Of a DNA stretch of 64,000 bases, positions 36,096 through 43,282 are shown one piece after another; positions within the stretch are counted from its first letter, which is position 1, and the number at the start of each line of letters is the position of its first letter. The notes below the pieces were generated by a model. The model did not search any database. It was not told the DNA's origin and saw only the letters and a program-made list of their open reading frames with translations. Made by a program: the position numbers and the translations under genes. This DNA is from HGM04593 sp045657945 (GTDB taxonomy: Bacteria; Bacteroidota; Bacteroidia; Bacteroidales; Bacteroidaceae). The stretch covers positions 124,001 to 188,000 of the forward strand of contig JAZOUB010000037.1 of the NCBI GenBank assembly GCA_045657945.1, written 5' to 3'.

Positions 36096-36395
36096 TCAGA
36101 TTCTTCTGATATAGCATCCCCTGTCGCTATACAATTCTACACAACTGCTGGAATATACAGCAATATCGCTACCGGCCCAACGAGCCTGAGTTGCATTACC
36201 ACTGAAAATAGTTCTTTGATAACAACCTCTCTCATCATAGAGTTCAACCCTGCCATTTGTCATTGTAACGACAATCTTCGTCTGGGTCATATCAATATCG
36301 GCATAAACAGCATTGCTGTTGACGATTGTCCTTTGATAGCACCCTCTTTCATTGTAGAGCTCCACCCTACCGTTTGTAATTTTTACTATATACAT
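36096..36395 (-). CDS. Small protein made of three VELY-RGCY repeats
   Basis: 99 residues, no signal peptide. Three copies of a 14- to 16-residue unit, VELYNERGCYQRTI, VELYDERGCYQRTI and VELYSDRGCYIRRI (starting near residues 11, 51 and 86), are separated by short beta-prone linkers; each unit reads as a beta hairpin with one conserved cysteine. The repeats are about 40 residues apart, so a small beta-sheet or incomplete propeller is likely. I do not recognise the family and cannot assign a function. It is 13 bp from the chimeric ORF at 36409 and could be its downstream partner or co-transcribed with it. Confidence 0.6.
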   Translation of the reverse strand: MYIVKITNGRVELYNERGCYQRTIVNSNAVYADIDMTQTKIVVTMTNGRVELYDERGCYQRTIFSGNATQARWAGSDIAVYSSSCVELYSDRGCYIRRI

Positions 36396-36408
36396 ATCTT
36401 CAAGGGAT

Positions 36409-36771
36409 TTAAACCATTTTCTTCAATAACTCACTCACAAAAGCCAAGGCCTTTTCAAGATGAGTGAACATCGTATATTCATCGGGCTTGTGAGCGTTGT
36501 AGTAACCGCAGCCAATGTTGCAGCATGGCGTTTCCAAACCACGCTCCTTGAGAGCTACAACATCGGTGCGCCCACCTGCCACACACTCATATCCATACTT
36601 GTGCAGAATATCAACGGGGAACATCTCGTCATTGCACAGGCGTATATCGCCCTTGGCAACAGTCGAAGGACCGGTAGAAGCACCCGGGCGGTCAGCAGTA
36701 AACTCCACCTCCTGCGCAAAGAGACCTGCAAAAGAGAATATCATCAAAAGAGACAAAATTATTTTTTTCAT
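36409..36771 (-). pseudogene. Probable chimeric ORF: signal/barrel N-terminus joined to a peptidase C-terminus
   Basis: 120 residues with a standard signal peptide (to about AQ20). Residues 21-46 (EVEFTADRPGASTGPSTVAKG) look like the first strand of a Bacteroidetes outer-membrane transporter of the phenol-degradation MetA type, whose proteins carry a TDRPG start. From about 47 the sequence changes to something resembling the end of an M20/M42-like metallopeptidase (GGRTDVVALKERGLETPC, CGYYNAHKPDEYTMF). Neither part is complete. A deletion joining two genes explains this best; a genuine small secreted protein is the alternative. Confidence 0.5.
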
Positions 36772-36790
36772 AGTAAATTAGATTTAATGT

Positions 36791-38485
36791 TTAATATCCA
36801 CTCTTTGTCACTTTTAGATCTGGGTCAATCTCCAATTCCGCACGACCTTCAATGTGTTTGGCAAAGAGTTCGGCCAACTTTTTGGCAAAAGCTATTCTGC
36901 GCGAATCCCACAAGGTCACGCTCCATGCGATACGCATTGTAAAGCTGTTCAAAGGAGCAGTTCTATCCAGCTTATTTGTATAGAGTTTCTCAAAACCGGA
37001 GGAATCGCCATGATAGCGTTGGAAATCGGTTCCAAAGTTAAACTCATTGGCAAATACCTCAGCTGCATCATCATACAAACCTTTGAACAGAGCCTTGTCA
37101 ATCAAGGTTGGGCTATTTGCAAAGATGTCCTCAACGCCACTCTTACCACCCGCCACAAAGTGTATCTGAGTTGGATACGAAGGCTCATTGGCTCCCGAAG
37201 CAGGAAGCAATGCAATGGCCCAAGCATCCTCACGGGCTGTCAGACGGTTAAGATCTTCCATATACTCGGCAAGTCCCGGCACATCATTTGCATTGTTGAA
37301 TTTATAGAATGAACGATAGGGACGTTTCTCGCCCAATTCGCGGCTTATATAGTTAAAACCACCCATCAAGGCCACATAGTAAGAAAAGTTTCCGGCAGAA
37401 GGCTCTATGAAACTTATGGCCGAAACTATCGTAATCTTTGAACCACGGTCAATACAACAACCATATGGGCGGTTAACCATAAAATGCTCAACAGCCAGCT
37501 TATCCTGTGGATGCTCATCTATAGTCTGCGTAACAGCAAGGTTTACTAAACGGAAATTTTCCGATTCCTCAATAGCATCAATAATATCATCGGCCTTCAT
37601 TCCCACTCTTGCCTGGATGTCACATACTGACAAGTGCTGGGGAATTATCCTGAAACCGGTAGGACGGTCAAGCTTGCGTTCAAAGGCAAGGTGCAGTTTG
37701 CCGACATTCTTCTTTATGAATGCATTCTTCTTATCATCCTCCATTGCCTCGGAGAAACCCGAACCAACAAGACCGGCAGGAACGGCAAACAAAGCAATAC
37801 CAAGAACACCGATTATGCTTGCAATAATTCTGCCCACAAGTGTTATTGGTGGGGTATCGGCAAAGCCACCCGGGTCACCGATGTACTGGGCGAAAGCCCA
37901 CACCACAGACTTGAAACCATTGTTATACACCTCGGGCTGCGCATTGTGCTCATAGAAGAACAGCACGAACGACAGCATCAATGTAACAATGATAAGGAAC
38001 TGGAGCGACACCCACAACTCCTTTGACTTGGAAGAGATGGCTGTCTGCAACAGACGGAACGAGTGCATATAACGGAACACACGCAACAGACGCAGCACGC
38101 GCAAAGCCTTCAACACCGAATATGGCAATGAAATGAACATTGACACATAGAAAGTATATGTCGAGAGCACATCAATAAGGCCATAGAAAGTCAAGCAATA
38201 CCTTATCCTTCCCCAGAAGCCTTTGTATTTAGGTGAGAGCAGATCGGCAGCCCAGATGCGCAGTGTAACCTCAATGGTAAAGGTTATTACTGTGACAATG
38301 TCTATTACCGACAACACTCTCTCACACTCCGGTGAAATATTGAATGTAGAAATGAACACCGAAAGCGTACTTATAAAAATGAGACCAATAATTATATAAT
38401 CAATATAATTTTCCCATTGTTTTGTGCGCATGTCATTGTCAAACACACGCGCCAACTTCTCCTTGAATTTTCTGATTCCTGTCAT
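36791..38485 (-). CDS. Voltage-gated ion-channel family protein with unusual pore
   Basis: 564 residues. Six predicted helices in the first 245 residues, including an S4-like segment with regularly spaced arginines (LKALRVLRLLRVFRYMHSFR). The pore loop between the last two helices reads VVWAFAQYIGDPGGFADTPP, where K+ channels have TVGYG; the GxPxT/GR context around it is still channel-like. Residues 250-564 are a large soluble domain with no obvious RCK or cyclic-nucleotide-binding motif. Probably a tetrameric cation channel. The start codon overlaps the pcp stop (ATGA, 38482-38485), so the two are translationally coupled. Confidence 0.75.
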   Translation of the reverse strand: MTGIRKFKEKLARVFDNDMRTKQWENYIDYIIIGLIFISTLSVFISTFNISPECERVLSVIDIVTVITFTIEVTLRIWAADLLSPKYKGFWGRIRYCLTFYGLIDVLSTYTFYVSMFISLPYSVLKALRVLRLLRVFRYMHSFRLLQTAISSKSKELWVSLQFLIIVTLMLSFVLFFYEHNAQPEVYNNGFKSVVWAFAQYIGDPGGFADTPPITLVGRIIASIIGVLGIALFAVPAGLVGSGFSEAMEDDKKNAFIKKNVGKLHLAFERKLDRPTGFRIIPQHLSVCDIQARVGMKADDIIDAIEESENFRLVNLAVTQTIDEHPQDKLAVEHFMVNRPYGCCIDRGSKITIVSAISFIEPSAGNFSYYVALMGGFNYISRELGEKRPYRSFYKFNNANDVPGLAEYMEDLNRLTAREDAWAIALLPASGANEPSYPTQIHFVAGGKSGVEDIFANSPTLIDKALFKGLYDDAAEVFANEFNFGTDFQRYHGDSSGFEKLYTNKLDRTAPLNSFTMRIAWSVTLWDSRRIAFAKKLAELFAKHIEGRAELEIDPDLKVTKSGY

Positions 38486-39078
38486 TGTTCTATCTTATGA
38501 ATAATAATTTTTACAGCCTCTGTCATATCATTCAGCTGCATAGTATTTTTTCCATCATTTGCCGATGGCTGCCCCTCGTACATTGGCAGATGAACGAACA
38601 ACGCCTTCATCCCGGGCATATCCTTGCAAAAAGACAAAGCCTCGTAGTAAAGGCGGTTACAGACATAAAGCCCGGCACTATTGGAAACCTTTGCTGCAAT
38701 ACCCTGCCCCACGACTTCCCGACACAGTTCCTTTATCTTGGTATTTGTAAACAGGGCAGCCTCACCACCCGGACAGATTGGTTCCTCATTGGGGAGATAC
38801 CCATCATTATCGGCCGAAGCTGAATCCATCATGTTTATCGCAATGCGCTCCAATTTCACATAGTTGATGAGAGCACTCTGTCCAAGCATGACAACCGCAT
38901 CGGGGCGATACTTCTCTACAGCCCTGCGCAAAGCTGCGGTAACACCGGCAAATGTCACAGGCAACTGAACGACATATACCCCTTCAAAGCCGCAGGCGGC
39001 AACCTTTTCGGCAACCGCCCACGATGAATTTTCCTTATATTTACCAAACGGCTCAAAGCCGGTAAGCAGGATTCGCAT
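38482..39078 (-). CDS. pcp: Pyroglutamyl-peptidase I
   Basis: 198 residues from ATG 39078. Cysteine peptidase of family C15 that removes N-terminal pyroglutamate. MRILLTGFEPFGKYKENSSW is the typical start; a later NSAGLYVCNRLYYEAL holds the catalytic cysteine and FVHLPMYEGQ the catalytic histidine. The ATG shares bases with the stop TAA of the preceding island gene (TAATG, 39080-39076), so it is coupled to it. A GTG at 39087 would add three residues inside that gene. Confidence 0.92.
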   Translation of the reverse strand: MRILLTGFEPFGKYKENSSWAVAEKVAACGFEGVYVVQLPVTFAGVTAALRRAVEKYRPDAVVMLGQSALINYVKLERIAINMMDSASADNDGYLPNEEPICPGGEAALFTNTKIKELCREVVGQGIAAKVSNSAGLYVCNRLYYEALSFCKDMPGMKALFVHLPMYEGQPSANDGKNTMQLNDMTEAVKIIIHKIEQ

Positions 39079-39626
39079 TATTTCCACTTGTTTTTAGGGC
39101 ATCCGCGTTTTTCGCACTGTTCATTGAAAGCTGCAAGTGTCATTTCATCAGTTGTACCATTGGTATAATAGCCACGTCCTTCGGGAGAGTAATAACAAAC
39201 CTGGCAATACAAGCCAAACACTGTATCAAACTCCTTTTCAAGTGTCTTTATCTTTTTGTTTCCCGAGATTGAGATATCTCCACCTGAATCGGCACGACGC
39301 ACTGAAGCCAATGTCTTTGTACCATCAATCTGGGTAATACTCTCACCCTTTGCAACCTGTTGACGGGCATAGCTATAGAATATACCAAGTTGCAGACAAG
39401 GGAACTTCTTATTAAACTCCTTGCGCAGTGTATCCAGTTTCTTGTTACCGGTTACAGAAATATCAGTACTCTTTGCCACTGGTTTTGCAGCAGGCTTAGC
39501 CGCCGCAGTGGTTTTCTTTGTAGCAGGTTTTGCTGCAGTTGTGGTCTTTTTTGCAGTAGGCTTAGCTGCAGTAGTCTTCTTTGCTGCAGGTTTTGCTGCA
39601 GTGGTCTTCTTTGCTGTTGTAGCCAT
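39078..39626 (-). CDS. Histone-H1-like tail with two copies of an unknown ~50-residue module
   Basis: 182 residues. Residues 1-52 are almost only Ala, Lys, Thr and Pro in a repeated KKTTAAKPA pattern, like histone H1 tails or bacterial Hc-type proteins, so nucleic-acid binding is plausible. Two copies of a module follow at about 54-115 and 117-170: the first begins ISVTGNKKLDTLRKEF, the second ISISGNKKIKTLEKEFD. Each runs beta strand, NKK(L/I)xTLxKEF helix, then strands ending in (T)LA. The same module is present in 40526-40840 and 42261-42623. No known domain was recognised. Last island gene before pcp. Confidence 0.75.
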   Translation of the reverse strand: MATTAKKTTAAKPAAKKTTAAKPTAKKTTTAAKPATKKTTAAAKPAAKPVAKSTDISVTGNKKLDTLRKEFNKKFPCLQLGIFYSYARQQVAKGESITQIDGTKTLASVRRADSGGDISISGNKKIKTLEKEFDTVFGLYCQVCYYSPEGRGYYTNGTTDEMTLAAFNEQCEKRGCPKNKWK

Positions 39627-39702
39627 AATTCTGTTTTTATTTAGTCAGTTACATTTTAGAACATACAGTAGAAAAATCTCATTCACTGCACATTCCAGGT
39701 TT

Positions 39703-39945
39703 TCATCTACATCTCTTGAGCGAATCCTTAGCACTTTCAATCTGGCGCTTGTAGCTCTCTATCTGACGTTCGTGACGGGCTGCCGCATCGATTTTACTCT
39801 TGCGATAACCAGCCTTGGTCGATGGAGAAGTGGCATTCTTTATCCATCTGGAATAATTCTCATTGTCGCGTTTTTTTGCTTCCTTTTCTCTTGCTATTGA
39901 CGCGCGCAATTCAACGATTTTCTTTCTGTAATATTCTTTGCTCAT
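39703..39945 (-). CDS. Small basic coiled-coil protein
   Basis: 80 residues, very rich in Lys, Arg and Glu, with heptad-like spacing in the first 25 and last 35 residues (RKKIVELRASIAREKEAKKR; HERQIESYKRQIESAKDSLKR). No signal peptide or motif. It lies between a WG-repeat protein and the H1-like protein, 10 bp after the former, so it is very likely in the same operon. It may bind nucleic acid or mediate assembly; unknown. Confidence 0.65.
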   Translation of the reverse strand: MSKEYYRKKIVELRASIAREKEAKKRDNENYSRWIKNATSPSTKAGYRKSKIDAAARHERQIESYKRQIESAKDSLKRCR

Positions 39946-39955
39946 GGTAGTATTT

Positions 39956-40450
39956 TTATTTAGTTATGAATACAAAAGGACCTACTTCCACCTGAAATTT
40001 TCCGCCCGATAAAGAGATTATATTGTCAAAAACAAAAGGAACGACTGTCTTGCCTTTCTTATCAATAAATCCCCACTTTCCAGTTTTCTGCTTAACAGCT
40101 GCTACGCCTTTTTTGAAGTTACCTGCAGCACTAAACTGTGGTTTAGAAATCTCTTCGAGTTTCTTGTTTACAAAACCTACACCACCATTACCCCATGTCG
40201 TAATAATATCTTCTACCCATTCTTCGCCAATTCCAGTAAAAGAAGGCTTAATTTTAACAACACCATTGGCATCCGCAAATCCCCACTTACCATTAAGTTT
40301 AATAGAGTATACACCACCATCATCATAAACTTCATCGTACTTTGACTTCAGCATTGCGAGAACCTCTTTTGCTGTCAGTTTTTTTGCTGATGACTTCGCT
40401 GTTGCAGTTTTCTTCACAGGGGTGGTAGTTTTCTTTGTAGTTATTGCCAT
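39956..40450 (-). CDS. WG-repeat protein with lysine-rich N-terminus
   Basis: 164 residues from ATG 40450 (a frame extending to 40504 runs through an intercistronic hairpin and is rejected). Residues 1-28 are a basic Lys/Thr tail (MAITTKKTTTPVKKTATAKS). From about 45 there are three WG-type beta repeats, with GKWGFADANG, GGVGFVNKK and GKWGFIDKKGKTVVPFVFD. WG repeats occur in secreted and polymorphic-toxin-associated proteins; here no signal peptide is present. Member of the island operon; downstream of the two-module protein 40526-40840. Confidence 0.75.
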   Translation of the reverse strand: MAITTKKTTTPVKKTATAKSSAKKLTAKEVLAMLKSKYDEVYDDGGVYSIKLNGKWGFADANGVVKIKPSFTGIGEEWVEDIITTWGNGGVGFVNKKLEEISKPQFSAAGNFKKGVAAVKQKTGKWGFIDKKGKTVVPFVFDNIISLSGGKFQVEVGPFVFITK

Positions 40451-40481
40451 AATTTCAATATTTTGGTTAGTTAATTTGTGA

Positions 40482-40507
40482 TATGTGGGGCAACCAAGCC
40501 CCACATA
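40482..40507 (-). repeat. Intercistronic hairpin
   Basis: TATGTGGGG (40482-40490) and CCCCACATA (40499-40507) are perfect 9-bp arms around an 8-nt loop, with no T-run. It lies between the genes 40526-40840 and 39956-40450 and may stabilise or process the mRNA. Confidence 0.55.
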
Positions 40508-40525
40508 CCTAAAATGCTGTAAGGA

Positions 40526-40840
40526 TTACTTACCGGCAGCAACGAGAGTCAAATCGTTGTCAGCGAGCTTGCTGTCGTCCTTTGTAGCAACCTGAACGCC
40601 GATACCGTACATCTCAGCGATTTTCTTCTCGAAGTTACCAACCTTAAGGTTACCACCTACTGTGAGCTCGCCACCTTTCTTGCCCTCAGCACGGAGTGAT
40701 GCCAATGTTGCATCCTCATCGGCCATAGCACCCTTGCAAGTAACGCTCTTGTAAACTCTCAAAGTACCACCGAAGTTCTTCTTGTAGTTCTCCTTCAATG
40801 TCTTGACCTTCATGCGGCCATCCAATTTAAATTCTGCCAT
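40526..40840 (-). CDS. Protein of two tandem unknown ~50-residue modules
   Basis: 104 residues and nothing but two copies of the island module: 1-52 (FKLDGRMKVKTLKENYKKNF...) and 54-104 (LTVGGNLKVGNFEKKIAEMY...). Each has a beta strand, a helix after the K-V-x-T/N-L/F segment, and further strands ending in a D-x-TL motif. No signal peptide, no cysteine except one at about 36, no catalytic motif. Probably a small structural or binding protein. Followed by a hairpin at 40482-40507, which could raise its mRNA level relative to downstream genes. Confidence 0.75.
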   Translation of the reverse strand: MAEFKLDGRMKVKTLKENYKKNFGGTLRVYKSVTCKGAMADEDATLASLRAEGKKGGELTVGGNLKVGNFEKKIAEMYGIGVQVATKDDSKLADNDLTLVAAGK

Positions 40841-40880
40841 AATTCTTTCTTTTTTAAATGGTTAATAAATAAAGTTATTT

Positions 40881-42257
40881 TCAATCTAAGTTTTCTCTTA
40901 TTCTCCTGAAGAATTTCTCCTGCATCTCGTGATAGAGATAATCGTTCACATTGTCGTGGGTGTGACGGTACATAGCCTCGTAGAATGCGACAAAATTGAT
41001 GTCGTCCTTGAACTCACTGTACTTCCCGGTCAGGTAGTCATACACATCGGCATATGTGATGATGGCATACAGTTCCTTCATCTCGGCATCCTCAATCACC
41101 GGAATATTATATTTGGGGGTGAGGATAAAGAAACGAGGTGTCTTTCTGTAATCATCGCACTCTTTGTTCTTTGACAACCACATAGCATAGTTATAGTAAC
41201 GTCGCAACTGCTTTCCTTCGCAATCCTCCTCTATGCTGTTGATGTCCGATTTTATCTTGTTCTCAATAACCACCAGATCATTGCCGGTGCGCACAAGCAG
41301 GTCAATGCGGCCGCCGCTCGGGAATTTCTTGTGATTATACTTGCTGTCCTCAATCTTTGATGACTCTTCGCGCGCTACCGTGAAACTGTCGCCCAGCTCC
41401 ACATTGTAACGAAGGAAGAACTCACTCCACAATGCGCGGTACTGCAGCATGAAATAGGCAAGCGCATTGGAGAATTTGTTCTCGTCGTTCTGTATCTGAC
41501 AGATGTCGAACAATGTGACCCTGCGTTCATTTACGCAGTCCAACTCCTCATCATCGACCCTATTGTTGGTCTCTTGCCACAATGACATGTTATCAATGAG
41601 CACAGAGCGTATTCTGTCATAATCCTCACGCTTCTCCTCGACATTCTGCTTTGCAAGATCGCCCGAGTAGGTACCGTCGGGGTATATATACTGCTTGAGT
41701 GAAGCCTTGGCCTGCTGATAGCCGTCAAGCGTCACGACAATGTCACCACTCGCATGTACGGGATATTTTGTTGCATCGGCCACATGAAAACGGACGAAAA
41801 GCCTCTTGCCCTCCTTGGGGACATATACCTTAGCTGCCTTGTAGGTTATAAAGACACTCTGCTGGCCGGCCTCGCCAAAGATATCGAATATGGAGACACC
41901 ACCATATGTGATTCCACCCTCGGCATTGACATACCGTTGCTGCTGGTCGAAAATCACCTTGTTTACACCCTTGTATTTTCCTGTGAACTGCTGGTCGGCA
42001 CAGTAGACATCCTTGAGGCCTGTAGCCATACCAATAACCTCGACCTCGCCAATACCGTAATATTTGACAAAGAGCATATAGCCAATCTGCCCCTGATGAG
42101 CCTTGACAAAATCTCCGCTTGAGTTAAGGTATATGTAGTTACCACCGTTGTCGGCCTGATACAGGTTTATTATCTCGTGTCCAAGATTGGACGCGAGATA
42201 ATCACCCACATACATGCGGTTCAATACAATTCCGGTGCCCTTGTTAGTGTCGTTCAT
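40881..42257 (-). CDS. PD-(D/E)XK nuclease-superfamily-like protein
   Basis: 458 residues. The C-terminal half has the PD-(D/E)XK pattern at about 308-335: GGRIDLLVRTGNDLVVIENKIKS, with Asp and E-x-K at the usual spacing, then RRYYNYAMWL and FFILTPKYN. The first 200 residues form another beta-rich domain beginning LNRMYVGDYLASNLGHEIINL that I do not recognise; it could sense or bind a ligand. This could be a real endonuclease of an anti-phage or DNA-handling system or an inactive relative; catalytic residues appear present. It is in the island operon, between two module-containing proteins (gap of 3 bp to 42261). Confidence 0.72.
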   Translation of the reverse strand: MNDTNKGTGIVLNRMYVGDYLASNLGHEIINLYQADNGGNYIYLNSSGDFVKAHQGQIGYMLFVKYYGIGEVEVIGMATGLKDVYCADQQFTGKYKGVNKVIFDQQQRYVNAEGGITYGGVSIFDIFGEAGQQSVFITYKAAKVYVPKEGKRLFVRFHVADATKYPVHASGDIVVTLDGYQQAKASLKQYIYPDGTYSGDLAKQNVEEKREDYDRIRSVLIDNMSLWQETNNRVDDEELDCVNERRVTLFDICQIQNDENKFSNALAYFMLQYRALWSEFFLRYNVELGDSFTVAREESSKIEDSKYNHKKFPSGGRIDLLVRTGNDLVVIENKIKSDINSIEEDCEGKQLRRYYNYAMWLSKNKECDDYRKTPRFFILTPKYNIPVIEDAEMKELYAIITYADVYDYLTGKYSEFKDDINFVAFYEAMYRHTHDNVNDYLYHEMQEKFFRRIRENLD

Positions 42258-42260
42258 ATA

Positions 42261-42623
42261 TCAATACTCGCCGCGAGCAGCCTGGCCGATTGTAATTTCG
42301 TTTGGAACGAGCTTTGCACCGCTCTTGTCCTTAATCTGTACAGTGACGCCAAAGTTTGTATCGAACAATTTCTCGGCAGCACCCACCTTCATACTCGCCT
42401 TTATCTTGAGACCGTCGGCTGTACTTTTCACATCCTTTGTAGTCTTCTTGTTAAGAGCAGCAAGAGTCAAATCGCCATCGGCAATCTGAGCACCTTTATA
42501 GAACACCAATGTGAGGTCAAATGACTTTTTGAAATCAGCGGAAATAGTTTTCAATTTCTTATTTGGAGCAACGGTAAATTCAGCATTCTTGAATCTGTCC
42601 ATCAAGTTATTCAAAAGTCCCAT
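42261..42623 (-). CDS. Protein of two tandem unknown ~50-residue modules
   Basis: 120 residues. A short leader (MGLLNNLMDRFKN) is followed by two module copies: about 14-70 (FTVAPNKKLKTISADFKKSFD...LTLAALNKK) and 71-120 (LKIKASMKVGAAEKLFDTNFG...). The pattern matches 40526-40840 and 39078-39626. The last residues (AARGEY) end 4 bp from the start of the nuclease-like gene. No signal peptide. Function unknown; likely a small cytosolic binding or structural protein of the island. Confidence 0.75.
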   Translation of the reverse strand: MGLLNNLMDRFKNAEFTVAPNKKLKTISADFKKSFDLTLVFYKGAQIADGDLTLAALNKKTTKDVKSTADGLKIKASMKVGAAEKLFDTNFGVTVQIKDKSGAKLVPNEITIGQAARGEY

Positions 42624-42653
42624 AGTAATATTTTTATAATGTAATAATTGCGC

Positions 42654-42679
42654 CCCAAGAAAATATCACCCTCCTTGGG
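42654..42679 (-). repeat. Weak intercistronic hairpin
   Basis: CCCAAG (42654-42659) and CTTGGG (42674-42679) pair around a 14-nt loop between the TerB-like gene and 42261-42623. No T-run on the minus strand. Confidence 0.35.
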
Positions 42680-42689
42680 ACTAAAAAAA

Positions 42690-43100
42690 TTAAAGTGCAA
42701 TCTGCAATTCAGGCTCATCCTTTACAAGGTCGGCAAGCATAAGCACAGCGCGTGAGTCATCGATTCCAAGTGCCGAAGCAATAGACAACACATTCTCTAC
42801 CTCTTCCTCACCCAAAACACCGTCAACAATCACCACCTGCAGAACAGCCTGCAACAACATTTCGGCCTCGTCATCATCAACCTCGGCCGAGTGTTCAAGG
42901 ATATAAGCCTCAACAGCCTCCTCATCCATTGGTTCAATTACCGCGAGTTCAGCCTCAACAGCCGCAGCCAATTCCTCGGCATTCAATTCAAAAGCATCGG
43001 CAATTTCCTCAACGACTATTTTTTCAGCTGCATCATATTCGCCATCGGCCCAGATTGACGTTGCCACCAATGCTGCAATATGTTTGATATCTGTATTCAT
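42690..43100 (-). CDS. TerB-like acidic protein
   Basis: 136 residues, strongly acidic and all-helical. It begins MNTDIKHIAALVATSIWADGEYDAAEKIVVEEIADAF and has a repeated second half with VIVDGVLGEEEVENVL; the WADGE.. and DG.. motifs are the metal-binding acidic turns of the TerB (tellurite-resistance, TerB/DjlA-type) superfamily. TerB proteins are linked to stress and phage-related systems and often sit near kinases, OmpA proteins and TerD/TerZ. Cytosolic here. Located between a 49-residue basic protein and a two-module protein in the island operon. Confidence 0.78.
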   Translation of the reverse strand: MNTDIKHIAALVATSIWADGEYDAAEKIVVEEIADAFELNAEELAAAVEAELAVIEPMDEEAVEAYILEHSAEVDDDEAEMLLQAVLQVVIVDGVLGEEEVENVLSIASALGIDDSRAVLMLADLVKDEPELQIAL

Positions 43101-43108
43101 ATTATATA

Positions 43109-43258
43109 TTATTTAAACCACCTTTTAATTCTGTTTTTCAAACTATTCTTCTCGGCACGAGCCTTTGCCATGCGGGCGGCAATCTCCTTGCCCTCTTTAG
43201 TACGCTTGTCCACAGTACCATCCTTGGTCTTCTTGACCGTTGTTTTCTTTACTGCCAT
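43109..43258 (-). CDS. 49-residue basic protein
   Basis: ATG at 43258, stop TAA at 43111-43109. The translation starts MAVKKTTVKKTKDGTVDKR and ends LKNRIKRWFK; about one third of residues are Lys or Arg. The MAVKKTT start resembles the tails of the H1-like (MATTAKKTT) and WG-repeat (MAITTKKTT) island proteins. It lies in the 182-bp gap between the TerB-like gene and the OmpA-like gene, with spacing of 8 and 24 bp, so it fits the operon. Probably nucleic-acid-binding or an acidic-partner protein for TerB; not shown. Confidence 0.6.
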   Translation of the reverse strand: MAVKKTTVKKTKDGTVDKRTKEGKEIAARMAKARAEKNSLKNRIKRWFK

Positions 43259-43282
43259 AATAATTATCTGTTTTTAATATTG

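Noticed and set aside
40451..40504. Longer start of the WG-repeat protein (18 extra codons)
   Set aside because: The extension reads through the stem of the intercistronic hairpin and has no conserved content; the ATG at 40450 begins the basic tail shared with other island proteins.
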